Below the pieces are notes generated by a model. It was not told the origin of the DNA and ran no database searches. It saw only the letters and a program-made list of their open reading frames with translations. The translations under genes were made by a program, and so were the position numbers. Below, piece by piece: positions 51,617-61,581 of a stretch of 64,000 bases of DNA (position 1 is its first letter; the number at the start of each line of letters is the position of its first letter). The stretch is from JBCCXZ01 sp965228005 (GTDB taxonomy: Bacteria; Planctomycetota; Planctomycetia; Pirellulales; Lacipirellulaceae), in contig CBDDGV010000004.1 in the NCBI GenBank assembly GCA_965228005.1, forward strand, positions 1,054,001-1,118,000, read 5' to 3'.

Positions 51617-51741
51617 GGGTTGAGCCACGGTTTGAAGACCGCTTGCCTTGAAGACCGCTCGGCAGGCCCTCGCTGGGGCGGTGGTGCAAGCACTACACTG
51701 GGCCCGTTGTGCTAGTGAACGGTTCTGCGGGAGCGGTGCGG

Positions 51742-53208
51742 ATGGGTAGTGCGGATCAGGAAAGCCTCGCGGCCCGGCGGGCTGAGGCGGAGCGGTTTCT
51801 GCTCGATCGGATCAACTACGAGACCTTCCGGTCGATCCCCTACTCGCAGCGGAACCTGAAGCTCGACCGGATGCGCCGGCTGCTCTCCCGGCTGGGCGAC
51901 CCCGACGCGGGGATGCCCATCGTGCACGTGGCTGGAACCAAGGGCAAAGGCTCGACCAGCGCCCTGATCGCGGGCATCCTGCACGCGGCGGGGTACGACG
52001 TGGGCGTGTTCAGCTCACCGCACATGAGCCGGCTGGAGGAGCGGTTCTGCATCAACGGCGTGCCCTGCCCCGCCGAGCAGTTTGTCGGGCTCGTAGAGCA
52101 GATCCGGCCCGTGGTCCGGGCGCTCGATAATGCGGCCGTTGAGAGCGGCGACCCGCAGGTACGCCCGACCTTCTTCGAGCTGGTGACGGCGGTCGCGTTG
52201 ATGCACTTCGCTCAGCGGCGGGTCGACGCGGTGGTGCTGGAAGTGGGCCTGGGGGGGCGGCTCGACAGCACGAACGTTTGCCAGCCGTTGGTGACGGTGA
52301 TCACGTCGATCGGCTTCGACCATATGAAGCAGCTCGGTTCGACGCTGGAAGAGATAGCCGCGGAGAAGGCGGGCATCGTCAAGCCGGGCGTGCCGCTGGT
52401 GTGCGGCCGGGTGGCGCCGGGGCCGCGCGCGGTGATCGCCGGGGTGGCCCGGAAGCACGGGTGCCGGGTGATCGAGGCGGGCCGTGATTTCTCCTACCGG
52501 TACTCGCCGCCCAGCGGGGGCGGGCCGGGGACGCTCGACTACCGGCGCGAAGGCGGGGGCGAACTGCACGGCGCCGGGCTGGCGATGGTGGGCCAGCACC
52601 AGGCGGCGAACGCGGCCGTGGCCGTGGCCACGGTGGGCGAGCTGCGCGACCGGGGGTGGTCGGTGAACGACGACGCGGTTGTCGAGGGCTTGCGGCAGAC
52701 CAGCCTGCCGGGACGCTTCGAGATCGTGCGAGGCAGCCCGACGGTGGTGCTGGACGTGGCCCACAACGTGCCGTCGTCCGAGGCGTTGGCGGCGACGCTG
52801 GAAGCGCTGCAATGCCCGCCGGGGCGGGTGCTGCTGTTCGCCGGGACGCGCGACAAGGACATCCGGGGAATCGTCCGGGCGCTGCTGCCGGCGTTCCGGC
52901 ACGTGGTCGTTACGCGGTACCGCGACAGCCAGCGGGCGGTCGACCCGGAAACGGTTGCGGCGATGTTCCGCGAGGAAGCTGGTTTGCTCGGCCGCGCGGG
53001 CGGCGACCACCGGGTGGTGGTCGCCGAGGATTCCGGGGACGGGCTGGACGAAGCTTGTCGGTTGGCTGCTGCCGGCGATCAGTGGGTCTGCATCACCGGT
53101 TCGTTCTTCATCGTGGCGGAGTTGAGGGCACGCGTGTTGGCGACGGCGAACCCACGGCAGCCGGGGGACTGTTCGCGGGAATCGGACCAGATGTCGCAGA
53201 GCACGTAG
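51742..53208 (+). CDS. folC: Folylpolyglutamate synthase / dihydrofolate synthase
   Basis: 488 residues from ATG 51742. Mur-ligase-like ATPase that joins glutamate to (dihydro)folate. P-loop VAGTKGKGSTSALIAGIL, then GVFSSPHMSRLEERFCINGV (folate/omega loop), VVLEVGLGGRLDSTN and ITSIGFDHMKQLGSTLEEIAAEKAGIVKPGVP, all diagnostic. The C-terminal glutamate ligase domain has VVLDVAHN and LFAGTRDKDI. The tail of ~25 residues after VLATANPR is unlike the family. The frame opens earlier, at 51709. Confidence 0.94.
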   Translation: MGSADQESLAARRAEAERFLLDRINYETFRSIPYSQRNLKLDRMRRLLSRLGDPDAGMPIVHVAGTKGKGSTSALIAGILHAAGYDVGVFSSPHMSRLEERFCINGVPCPAEQFVGLVEQIRPVVRALDNAAVESGDPQVRPTFFELVTAVALMHFAQRRVDAVVLEVGLGGRLDSTNVCQPLVTVITSIGFDHMKQLGSTLEEIAAEKAGIVKPGVPLVCGRVAPGPRAVIAGVARKHGCRVIEAGRDFSYRYSPPSGGGPGTLDYRREGGGELHGAGLAMVGQHQAANAAVAVATVGELRDRGWSVNDDAVVEGLRQTSLPGRFEIVRGSPTVVLDVAHNVPSSEALAATLEALQCPPGRVLLFAGTRDKDIRGIVRALLPAFRHVVVTRYRDSQRAVDPETVAAMFREEAGLLGRAGGDHRVVVAEDSGDGLDEACRLAAAGDQWVCITGSFFIVAELRARVLATANPRQPGDCSRESDQMSQST

Positions 53209-53323
53209 TAGGTCATGCAGCAGCAAATGAGGGTGAGCATTGCGGGACTCCTTTCGCGTTAAGAACCTTGGCCCGATGATCCATCACCGGAGGCCACACT
53301 CTCAGGGGCGTCGCCGGGGAGGG

Positions 53324-53668
53324 TTACTCCCCGGGTTCGCCGGAAGGCTCGGTCAGTCGCGGCCAGTTGGACTCGCCGCCCCATTCCCAGTCGGCTTCGG
53401 TCAGCGGGCTGGGCGGCTCGAGGTCCGCGCGTGGCCCAGTGCTCCGCATGGGGTTCTGACGTTTGATCCGCTGGTTCATGGCTCTGTCTTTCTGTGCCCG
53501 GTCCTCCCGGACTTCCCTCTGCAGGTTTTCAACGAGTTGGCAGATGTACGGGTCGGCCCAGGGCAGCAGGTCGCTGGGGCGAGAGCGGAAGCGGTCTGAG
53601 GCAACCTCCTGCTCGTGGACTCGTACGATCGTGCAAACAACTCTCCGCGTCTTGCGTGGCGCAACCAT
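53324..53668 (-). CDS. Small conserved protein of unknown function
   Basis: 114 residues. A basic N-terminus (MVAPRKTRRVVCTIVRVHEQEVASDRFRSRPSDLLPWADPYICQLVENLQREVREDRA) leads to a short amphipathic helix and a disordered Pro/Glu/Arg end with WEWGGESNWPRL. The central DPYICQLVENLQREVRED looks like a real conserved segment, but I cannot name a family. No signal peptide. It is convergent with folC, and no partner is evident. Confidence 0.5.
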   Translation of the reverse strand: MVAPRKTRRVVCTIVRVHEQEVASDRFRSRPSDLLPWADPYICQLVENLQREVREDRAQKDRAMNQRIKRQNPMRSTGPRADLEPPSPLTEADWEWGGESNWPRLTEPSGEPGE

Positions 53669-54076
53669 GGCTTCTTCCCTCTTCTTCGTGGGGCGTGACC
53701 CGCCCGGATCTAGATGCGAATAAGACTCGATTGGAAGAGCGTCACGTCCTGCGGCGAGCCAGCCAGTTCCTCTGGCCTCGTCGGTCGGCCTGCGACTTGG
53801 GGTGTTCGATCGTGGCGATCATCGCGACCCCGCAGCAGCCTGTCGGCCGCTGATGCTCACGGCTAAGTGCATCCGGTGTGCCAAAGTCGACGGGCCCGCG
53901 TTGTGCCCGGCAGGATACGCCGTAAAAGACTATTCTGAATGGGTTTGCGAGTAGTCCTCTGCGCAGGGCTGCGCGGCCAATGCTCGTGCAGATTCGTTGC
54001 AAACGCGGGAAGGACTTTCAAAGCCCTACCAAGAAGGTTTCCAGACCAACCGGAACTTAGGCGGCTTGGGTGGAGC
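53669..54076. other. Intergenic stretch without a supported gene
   Basis: About 410 bases between the 114-residue gene and the S41 protease stop. Frames that cross it continue into the protease antisense and have no plausible start. I see no hairpin, repeat or promoter clear enough to annotate. Confidence 0.4.
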
Positions 54077-55405
54077 TTAACGATCGAGCTCTTGCTGGAG
54101 ACGCCCGACGGCCGCTTCGAGCGCGGCGTCGCCGTAACCCGGCGGGAGGGGGCCGGGGTCTTTGTCGAACTGCTCGGCAACCACGCCTTCGGTCTTGTTG
54201 CCGAGGATGTCGCGCCGGCGGCGGTAGTTCCGCCAGTCGAGGTAGTCCTCGTCGGAGAGCTCGACTTCCAAGCCCGGGTCGGGAGAGACGCCCCACTCCT
54301 CGGTCGGCGGGGAGTCGGGCATCCGGTGGATGTTCTTGCCGCTGGGGCGCCAGTACGTGGCGGAGGTGAGCTTCAGGATGCTGCGGCCCGATTCCACGGG
54401 CATCAACCGCTGCACGGTGCCTTTGCCGTAGGTCCGTTCGCCGCCGACGACGGCCTGCTCGTAGTCCTGCAGGCAGGCGGCGACGATCTCGCTGGCGCTG
54501 GCGCTGTTCTTGTTGATGAGTATCGCCAGGGGCACGTCGGTGTAGCGTCCTTGCCCGGTGGAGACGAAGCGGTCGCGGACCAGCGCGTCGCGGCCTCGGG
54601 TGGTGACGATCGGCAGCCCCGCGCGGAGGAACATGTCGCTGATGCCGACCGCCGCGTCGAGCGCCCCGCCGTAGTTGTCGCGCACGTCGAGGATGAACGC
54701 CTCGGCGCCGGCGGCGGTGGTCTCACGCATCACCGTGTTGAGCTCTTCCTCGGTTTTGTCGCCAAAGTTAATCAGGCGGATGTAGGCGATCCGCGGGTCG
54801 TCGGGGAGCTGGAAGACCCAGCGGCCGTCTTCGTCGCGGATGTCGCCGCGGACCGACTCGACATTGATGACGGCTCGGGTGAGGCTCACGTCCTGCGGCT
54901 CGCTCTCGCCCTGGTGGCGGAGGGTGAGCACGACTGGCTCGCCGGGCTCTCCGCGGGTGAGGCTGACGATCTCTGAGATGGGCAGTCCCTCGGTCGGTGT
55001 GCCGTCGACGGCGAGGATGACGTCGCCCGAGCGGATGTCGGCGAGGAAGGCGGGCGTGCCGGGCTGGGGGGGGCCGACCACGATCGGCAGCGGCGGGTCG
55101 CCGAGCAGCCCCAGCCGTATCCCGACCCCGCCGAACTCCTGGCGGAGTTCGAGGCGGAACTCGTCTTGGATCTGCTCGCGGACGAAGACCGAGTGTTCGT
55201 CCCCTTCCCGCCGCAGGACATCGACCATGCCCCGCATTGCGCCTTCGAACAGCCGTTGGTCGGGCACGTCCTGCAGCGCCCACCGTTCGATGATCGAGTA
55301 GCCGTCGGAGACGTACCGCGCGTAGGGGTTTTGCTCGGCCCGCACGTAGCAGGTGTACGAGAGGACCACCGTGAACAGGATGATCAGTAGGTTGCGTTGC
55401 GACAT
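54077..55405 (-). CDS. Exported S41 family carboxyl-terminal peptidase
   Basis: 442 residues. An N-terminal signal anchor (LLIILFTVVLSYTCYVRA) precedes a helical region, a PDZ domain with FGGVGIRLGLLGDPPLPIVVGPPQPGTPAFLADIRSGDVILAVDG, and the S41 core IAYIRLINFGDKTEEELN, LDVRDNYGGALDAAVGISDMFL. Catalytic Ser in NKNSASASEIVAA and Lys in YGKGTVQRL form the dyad. It is followed by a Pro-rich C-terminal extension (YRRRRDILGNKTEGVV...). Distinct from the S41 gene at 2807; both are periplasmic. Divergent or adjacent genes give no substrate. Confidence 0.92.
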   Translation of the reverse strand: MSQRNLLIILFTVVLSYTCYVRAEQNPYARYVSDGYSIIERWALQDVPDQRLFEGAMRGMVDVLRREGDEHSVFVREQIQDEFRLELRQEFGGVGIRLGLLGDPPLPIVVGPPQPGTPAFLADIRSGDVILAVDGTPTEGLPISEIVSLTRGEPGEPVVLTLRHQGESEPQDVSLTRAVINVESVRGDIRDEDGRWVFQLPDDPRIAYIRLINFGDKTEEELNTVMRETTAAGAEAFILDVRDNYGGALDAAVGISDMFLRAGLPIVTTRGRDALVRDRFVSTGQGRYTDVPLAILINKNSASASEIVAACLQDYEQAVVGGERTYGKGTVQRLMPVESGRSILKLTSATYWRPSGKNIHRMPDSPPTEEWGVSPDPGLEVELSDEDYLDWRNYRRRRDILGNKTEGVVAEQFDKDPGPLPPGYGDAALEAAVGRLQQELDR

Positions 55406-55530
55406 AGGCGCCGTGACCGGGCGGAGCTGTTCCGCGACTCGGGGGTCCGCGGAGCGTTCAGCGCACGATTGTCCGCCCGGGGAGGGCGGGCGTCAATCAA
55501 CGGCCGCGGCCGCGGGGAGACGGGCGCCCG

Positions 55531-58500
55531 CTAGGAAGAAACCGATCCGCGGCTGGGGTCGCGGCGGAGCGAACGGAGCTTGGCGTGGAGGGTCGCGTGC
55601 GGGCCGTCGGCGATCGGCTCGCGGTCTGCGAGCGGCTGCTCGGAAAGTTGTGCCGCGACCGCGGCGGCGGCCGAGGAGCCTTGCGGTTCTGCCCCGTCTT
55701 CCACGGGCTCGTGGTGCACCTTCGAGTCGACGTCCGCGAATTGATCGGAAGCCGTGCGGCCGCCCGCGGGTTTGTTGTCGTCGGGGGCGGAGCCGCCGAA
55801 GAAGTAGCCGAGCGGGCCGGCGAGCAGTGCCGGCAGGAGCAGCAGGTCGCCGATGAGCGCGGCGCCGAGCATGGTGATCATCAGGTAGCCGAACTGCTGG
55901 GTCGGCGTGAACGTGCTGGTGGCGAACACCGCGAGGCCGAGGCCGCCGATGATCGTGGTCTGGGTCATCGCGGTCGCGCAGCGGTCGTAGGCCAGCATGG
56001 TGGCCTCGACGCGGTTGAGGCCCTGCTTCACGCCGCGGCGGAACCAGGTGAGGAAGTGGACGGTGTCGTCCACCGCGACGCCGAGGGCGACGCTGGCGGT
56101 CATCATGATGCCGATGTCGACCTTGATCCCCAGCCAGCCGAGCATGCCGAACACGATCACGATGGGGAACACGTTGGGCACCATCGAGATGAGCCCGGCC
56201 ACGGGGCTCCTGAGGACGAACACCATCACCACGGCGATGAGCACCGTGGCCCACATGATGCTCTCGCGGAGGCTGATCAGCAGCTGGCGTTGGGTCTTGT
56301 AGACCAGCGGCACCATGCCGGTGTAGACGGCGCGGACGGGGCGGGGCTGGTCGCCGACGGCCAGCTCGTTGGCGGCCGTGGTTTCGATGATCGGCACGTC
56401 GGAGACGTCGACGACGTTGCCTCCGCGGGCGAGCATCCGGGCTGAGGGGTCGCTCGGCACCGAGACGATCACCAAGGCGTCGAACCCACTCAGTTTTTCG
56501 ATGATCGCGTCGATCCGCTCGGTCTGGGCATCGTCGTTCGCGATGCTATCGAAGTTCGTCAGGTTGGCGTACCGTACACGACCCTTAACGCCGCTTGACT
56601 CGAGCAGCTGTGCCAAGACGGCTTCCTGGCTGTCTTCGATCGGGACTCCGAGGTCTTCGGGGCCGCGGAAGAGAATTGCAATCGTCGCCCCGTTGAGCTG
56701 CTTCTGCTTTGCGCTGAGGGCCCGAACGATCTGATCTCTTTGCTGGTGCGCCACGAGCACAGGGTCGACGGCGTGCTTGAGCTGCTCGACAAACTGGCCG
56801 TAGTCGACGCCGCCGGAATCTTCGCTGAGCGCGGCGACGCGTGCGCTGATGCGCCAGAGTTCGCGGGGATCGCCGTTGCCGGTCGCTTCCGTCCGCAGGT
56901 AACCGGCGTCGGTGAGCAGCTCGCGGTTCTCCTCGAGGCTCTTGTTGAGTGCGAAGTCGCCGGAGCGATCCGTTGCCGTGTAGCCGGAGTCGATGTTGTC
57001 CGGGGTGAACGTTGCGGCGGACAGCGTGCGGCTGATCTCGGGCAAGGCCTCGATCCGCTCTTGGATGGTGCGGACCGTGGTGAGCATCTCGAGCATCGTG
57101 TCTCGGTACTGCAGCCCGTCCTCCTCCGCGCGTTCGCTGGCGTCGCGCATCCGCTCGGGCGGCACGGTGAGGACCACTTCCATCGGGACGAGGTTGCCGA
57201 GGTTCTCTTCCAGCCAGGCGTAGTCGTGGATCAGGTCTGCGTCTTCGTCGAGCAGTTTCAGCAGCTGGACCGAGGTGCCGATCTTGGTGATGCCGTAGCC
57301 GACCCCGACCATGATGAAGGCCCAAAGGACGCAGGCGAGGGCGTTGTTGCGGATGATCCAGCCGAAGAGCCCTTCGGCCCAACCGGGCAGGTTGTGCGAC
57401 TCGTGGCCCTTGCGGGTGCGGTCGATGACGGCCTTGCTGACCGGGAAGCGGTGCAAGAACACGGGGAGGACCGTGAAGAGCACGCCCACTGTTGCCAGCA
57501 CCGCGATGGCGGTGAACATTCCGAACTTCTTGATCGGCAGGATGTCGCTCGTGTAGAGCGACCCCAGCCCGACGGCGGTAGTGAACGCCGCGAGCACGCA
57601 GGGGCCGACGCCGTGGCTGACAGCGGTTTCGGCGGCGTTGTAGAGGCCGTCTTCGCGGCGTGCGTCTCGGTAGTAGTTGACGATGTGGATCGAGCCGGAA
57701 AGGCCGAGCACGTAGACGACGGCCGGCATCGACATCAGGATCGCGTCGACCGTGCCCAGCCTGGGCGATTCGAGGCTGGAGGCGACGACCTCGACGATGC
57801 CGAAATAGAAGACGATCGCCAGGCTCATGCCGGCGCTCATGACGCCAACGGCGAACACGATGGCCGTGAGCTTCATGCTCCGGAAGCACCAGTAGGAGAG
57901 CGCCAAGCCGACGATCCCGGAGAGCGACGCGAGTCGCACGAGGGTGCGTTCGCCCTCGATGTCGATGGTGATGTTGTCGACGGGCGGGCCGCCCATGTGG
58001 ATGTCTGGCTCAGAGATCGCGCACTGGGTGGTCGCGACGTGGACGATGTTCTCGATCGCGGCCCGCATCGTCTTGTTGTCGCGGGTCGCTTCTTCGGAGA
58101 GGTAGACGATCAGGCACGTGACGCGGCTGTCGTTGCCTAGCGGCTCGCCGTCTTCGCCCTTCAGCGGGTTGCCCGCCTCGTCCTTGGGGATTGGACCGAC
58201 TAGGGCGCCTTCCAGACGCTTGATTGCCTCGCCGTAACGGATGTTCTGGCTGAGCAGTTCCAGCGTCTGTGGGCCCGTCTCCACCCGCGTGTACCAACGG
58301 GCGTTGCGTGCGGTGTCGGAGTCGGGCCCAGCCTTCTTAACGGCGGCCTCGTCGGGCACCAGCTTGCGGGACAGGGCGTAGAGCTTCTCGGTGTCGCCGA
58401 GGGTGTTGCCCTTCCAGCTAATCAGCGCGAACTGGCCGTCGACGAAGTGCTTGCGGAACCAGCGGAGGTCGATGGACTCTTCGTAGCTGGAGGGGAGCCA

Positions 58501-58644
58501 GTCTTCGGCCTTGTTGGTGTTCCCCTCGACGGCCTTGCGGACGCCTCTCGGGATGAAGGCGGCCAAGAAGGCTACCACCATCGCGATCAAGAAATAGTTC
58601 GGGGCGCCGAAAGTGCGGCGTGCCAGAAACGAGGGCTGTTTCAT
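55531..58644 (-). CDS. MMPL/RND superfamily transporter
   Basis: 1037 residues, two related halves each with one helix, a large periplasmic domain and five more helices. First half: TM1 FLIAMVVAFLAAFIPRGV; helices around LSGIVGLALSYWCFRSMKLTAIVF and VDAILMSMPAVVYVLGLSGSIHIVNYYRDA. Second half: WATVLIAVVMVFVLRSPVAGLISMVPNVFPIVIVFGMLGWLGIKVDIGIMMTASVALGVAVDDTVHFLTWFRRG, with Asp residues in the proton-relay helix. Similar to hopanoid/lipid-exporter HpnN and sterol-sensing RND proteins. The tail of ~85 residues is acidic and disordered. Its substrate is unknown; the adjacent outer-membrane barrel may be linked. Confidence 0.9.
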   Translation of the reverse strand: MKQPSFLARRTFGAPNYFLIAMVVAFLAAFIPRGVRKAVEGNTNKAEDWLPSSYEESIDLRWFRKHFVDGQFALISWKGNTLGDTEKLYALSRKLVPDEAAVKKAGPDSDTARNARWYTRVETGPQTLELLSQNIRYGEAIKRLEGALVGPIPKDEAGNPLKGEDGEPLGNDSRVTCLIVYLSEEATRDNKTMRAAIENIVHVATTQCAISEPDIHMGGPPVDNITIDIEGERTLVRLASLSGIVGLALSYWCFRSMKLTAIVFAVGVMSAGMSLAIVFYFGIVEVVASSLESPRLGTVDAILMSMPAVVYVLGLSGSIHIVNYYRDARREDGLYNAAETAVSHGVGPCVLAAFTTAVGLGSLYTSDILPIKKFGMFTAIAVLATVGVLFTVLPVFLHRFPVSKAVIDRTRKGHESHNLPGWAEGLFGWIIRNNALACVLWAFIMVGVGYGITKIGTSVQLLKLLDEDADLIHDYAWLEENLGNLVPMEVVLTVPPERMRDASERAEEDGLQYRDTMLEMLTTVRTIQERIEALPEISRTLSAATFTPDNIDSGYTATDRSGDFALNKSLEENRELLTDAGYLRTEATGNGDPRELWRISARVAALSEDSGGVDYGQFVEQLKHAVDPVLVAHQQRDQIVRALSAKQKQLNGATIAILFRGPEDLGVPIEDSQEAVLAQLLESSGVKGRVRYANLTNFDSIANDDAQTERIDAIIEKLSGFDALVIVSVPSDPSARMLARGGNVVDVSDVPIIETTAANELAVGDQPRPVRAVYTGMVPLVYKTQRQLLISLRESIMWATVLIAVVMVFVLRSPVAGLISMVPNVFPIVIVFGMLGWLGIKVDIGIMMTASVALGVAVDDTVHFLTWFRRGVKQGLNRVEATMLAYDRCATAMTQTTIIGGLGLAVFATSTFTPTQQFGYLMITMLGAALIGDLLLLPALLAGPLGYFFGGSAPDDNKPAGGRTASDQFADVDSKVHHEPVEDGAEPQGSSAAAAVAAQLSEQPLADREPIADGPHATLHAKLRSLRRDPSRGSVSS

Positions 58645-58851
58645 TGGTAGCGGCCGGCTGGGGATACGGCGAAGGCGGGACCGCGGACCCGCGATCGGGC
58701 GGCCTGCACGTCCATGGCAGGCCGGGGCAACCCACGCAGATAGGCTAACGTGGACAGCCCGAGGAGTCTACGCCGACCCCGCCTCGGCGGGCCGCCTCCC
58801 ACGGTGCTAGCAGGGACGTTTCTCAAGGCGGGCCCGTTCCCCGTTTGCGGC

Positions 58852-60165
58852 TTACCAGTAGCCCTCAACGCCGATCGAGGTGCCGAGGTAGACGCTGTCT
58901 TGTCCTGACCGGAGCGTGCCCGGGCCGTCCGCGGTCGAGAAGTCAATCTGGAAGGGCGCCAGGGCCATGGCGTTCGCGTAGAGCACCTCCATGCCCAGCC
59001 GCAACGACAGGTTCTGCTTGATGTGCCACTTGAAGCGGACGGACGACTCGCCGACGAACGCGAGGTTGTCGCCGTCGATGTCGCGGGTCATGCCCCCGCC
59101 GTTGTTGCTGCCCGTGAGCACCGAGTCGACCGTGATGAAGTTCCAGTAGCCGCCGCCCTTGGCGACCCACTCGATGGCCCAGCGTGCGGTTTCGTAACCG
59201 ACGCCGAAGCCGAGCTGCGTGCCAATCATGTCGTTGTCGGTGCGGATGTTGTAGACGCCGTCGTTGGTGATGCCCATGCCGGCGTCGGGTCCTAAGGTGA
59301 CTGGGACGTCTCGGGACTGCCAGTCGAGGTTCTCGGTCAGGTCGAAGTACCGCAGTCCGGCGAAGAGCGACCGGGTGCTGGATGGGGACGCCCGACGGAT
59401 CCATTCACCGCCCGGGGTCATCTGCATCTGGTCGCGGCTCATGCGGCCCTTGATGCGGTAGTTGACCTCGAAGCTGTTGAACCGGCTGGAGTAGTCGAAC
59501 GAGGAGCTGGCGGCGCCATCGAAGGAGGGGTTGCCGAGATCGAGCTGGTCGGGGACCTGCAACGAGGTCGGGAGTCCTCCTACGAGGATGTCGGGGTCCG
59601 TGTCCACGGTTTGCTCTTGGGACCACTGGCCCCCGCCAAACGCGGTGACCTCCAGCGCGTGGTCTCGATTGTTCGGGTCACGGAACAGGAATCGTCCCAC
59701 GGTAAGCCTGGGGAGACCTTCCAGGCCGGGGCGAGAGCGGCGTACCAGGAGTTGGTTCGACTGCAACCCGCTGAAGCCAATGCTCGCGTTCGTTACGTTG
59801 GTCAGCTGCTCGATCAGGATCATGCCGTTGCGGTTGAATTCACGGCCGAGGAGCATCGCGTCGGCTTCGCTGTACCAGAAGCCCCGGCGGAGCCAAGTGC
59901 CGGAGCTCTCGAGCAGCGCGGGCTTCATATCGAAGACGCGCTCGGCGAGAAAACCGGATTCGTCGAGCACCTCGAGCTTGCCCGTTTCGATCGGCTCGCC
60001 GACGGAGTCGATGGAGGGGGCGTCCGCCCCGGGCAGTTCGGTCACGATCGGCGGGAGGTCTCCGGGGTCGGGCAGCGGCGGCGGCGCCAACGGCTCCTGT
60101 GCGGCCGCCCCCCGGCCGGTGGTCACCAGCAGACCTGCAAGTAGGAGTACGATGTAGTGCTTCAC
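58852..60165 (-). CDS. BBP7-family outer-membrane beta-barrel protein
   Basis: 437 residues starting at GTG 60165 (VKHYIVLLLAGLLVTTGRGAAAQ), with GGGAGAA upstream; the 83-codon extension to 60414 is not protein-like. After the signal peptide and a Pro-rich linker comes the signature W..GFWYSEADAMLLGREFNRN, then alternating beta-strands with GLEGLPRLTVGRFLFRDPNNRDHALEVTAFGGGQW, YSSRFNSFEVNYRIKGRMS and RSLFAGLRYFDLTENL, ending in aromatic residue (VYLGTSIGVEGYW). This is the BBP7 barrel, a planctomycete-specific porin-like family. Next to the MMPL transporter, possibly its outer-membrane partner. Confidence 0.9.
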   Translation of the reverse strand: MKHYIVLLLAGLLVTTGRGAAAQEPLAPPPLPDPGDLPPIVTELPGADAPSIDSVGEPIETGKLEVLDESGFLAERVFDMKPALLESSGTWLRRGFWYSEADAMLLGREFNRNGMILIEQLTNVTNASIGFSGLQSNQLLVRRSRPGLEGLPRLTVGRFLFRDPNNRDHALEVTAFGGGQWSQEQTVDTDPDILVGGLPTSLQVPDQLDLGNPSFDGAASSSFDYSSRFNSFEVNYRIKGRMSRDQMQMTPGGEWIRRASPSSTRSLFAGLRYFDLTENLDWQSRDVPVTLGPDAGMGITNDGVYNIRTDNDMIGTQLGFGVGYETARWAIEWVAKGGGYWNFITVDSVLTGSNNGGGMTRDIDGDNLAFVGESSVRFKWHIKQNLSLRLGMEVLYANAMALAPFQIDFSTADGPGTLRSGQDSVYLGTSIGVEGYW

Positions 60166-60435
60166 CGGACTTATTCTCCCCTCTCGGATGAAATCGCGCC
60201 CTTCCGCGTTGCCGCGGAGGCTCACACAATGGTTTGATCGTCCGGAAGACTGTGTGCGAACAGGAATAACCGTCAGAATCGGCGAAATTGGTTCGACCCG
60301 CAGTCTTGGGGCCACCGGTGCGGCCGCGTGTGGATTGCCTAGAATGCCGCGCAGGCCGGATGCGGCGGAGGAGAGCGCTAGCGTTGCTGGCGCAGCGGCC
60401 GGATCACAGACCACGAACCAAGCAAAGAGATAGCA

Positions 60436-61491
60436 ATGACCACCCCCCTGGGATCGATCATCGCCGCAGGAACCAAGCTCTGGCTCGACTCGGTCGACCC
60501 GGACCTGGTGCGGCTGAACCGTTCGCTTGGCGCGACCGGGGCCACCTCCAACCCGATTATCATCAGCGACCTGGTAAAGACGGGCCGCTACGACGACGAC
60601 CTCGCCGCGCTGCTCAACGAGCAGGGCCTCGAGCCGAGCGAGGCGGCTTGGGCCCTTACCGACGAGGTGGTTTCTTCAGCGCAGGAGGTGTTCCTGCCCG
60701 TGTGGGAGGAATCGTCCGGCAACGACGGCTACGTGAGCTTCGAGGTCGACCCGCTGCTCGAGGACGAGGCCAACACGCTGAGCCACGAAGAGCGGGTGGC
60801 GAAGTACGTCGAGCTGGGGAAGAAGTGGTCTGAGGGGCGCCCCAACCGGATGATCAAGGTGCCGGCGACGCCGGCCGGATTGGCTGCGCTCGAAGAGCTA
60901 TCGGCGGCGGGCGTGCCGTTGAACGTGACGCTCATCTTCTCGATGCGGCAGTACGAGGCGGCACGCGACGCGATCTGGCGGGGGGCGCAGCGGCTCAAGA
61001 GCCTCGACCGGCTGAAGAGCGTCTACAGCATTTTCATCTCGCGGGTCGACGTGTACACGGCCAAGCAGGTCCCGCGGTTGTCGGCCGACGCCCAGGGGCA
61101 GGTTGGCATCGTGAACGCCAAGCGGATCTGGGCGGCGAACCGGGAGTTCTGGTCGGAACACAAGACGCCGCTGGAGCAGGAGATGGTATTCGCCAGCACG
61201 GGCACCAAGAACGCGAGCGACCCGCCTTGGAAGTACGTGGAGGCGCTTGTCGGCAGCGATATCCAGACGAACCCGCCCGCCACCAACGACGCGGTGCAAG
61301 AGAGTGGCCGGCTGTTCGAGCCGACGGTCGCCGAGATGCCGCCGCAGGCCGTGCTCGACGAGATTTCCCGCGAGGTCGACGAGGCCGCGCTCGAAGAGCA
61401 GCTCATGGCCGAAGGACTGAAGAAGTTTGCCGATCCTCAGAAGGCGCTGCTGGAACTGATCGAGGAGAAGAAAGCCGCTCTGGCGGTCTGA
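60436..61491 (+). CDS. tal: Transaldolase
   Basis: 351 residues, class I Schiff-base aldolase fold moving the dihydroxyacetone unit between sugar phosphates in the pentose phosphate pathway. Visible: TKLWLDSVDPDLVRLN, GATSNPIIISDLVKTG, and RMIKVPATPAGLAALEEL with the Schiff-base Lys, then NVTLIFSMRQYEAA and ISRVDVYT. The C-terminal part is longer than in minimal TalC. Starts at ATG 60436; a divergent 270-base gap to the BBP7 gene contains both promoters. No other pentose-phosphate gene is nearby. Confidence 0.92.
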   Translation: MTTPLGSIIAAGTKLWLDSVDPDLVRLNRSLGATGATSNPIIISDLVKTGRYDDDLAALLNEQGLEPSEAAWALTDEVVSSAQEVFLPVWEESSGNDGYVSFEVDPLLEDEANTLSHEERVAKYVELGKKWSEGRPNRMIKVPATPAGLAALEELSAAGVPLNVTLIFSMRQYEAARDAIWRGAQRLKSLDRLKSVYSIFISRVDVYTAKQVPRLSADAQGQVGIVNAKRIWAANREFWSEHKTPLEQEMVFASTGTKNASDPPWKYVEALVGSDIQTNPPATNDAVQESGRLFEPTVAEMPPQAVLDEISREVDEAALEEQLMAEGLKKFADPQKALLELIEEKKAALAV

Positions 61492-61581
61492 ACCTTTGAC
61501 TCCACGGAGCCCGATCCGCGACGATTCGGAGTCACGCACCGCCCGCAGACCGCGGGCCCAGCCCAACCGACGAGAACCATT

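Noticed and set aside
51178..51651. Forward 157-residue ORF before folC
   Set aside because: Very Arg-rich, no family features, and it runs through a 14-bp terminator hairpin, so it is not a plausible gene.
53079..53240. Reverse-strand 53-residue ORF (MLTLICCCMTYYVLCDIW...)
   Set aside because: It overlaps the folC 3' end for about 130 bases, has no ribosome site, and the Cys/Tyr-rich start looks like antisense composition.
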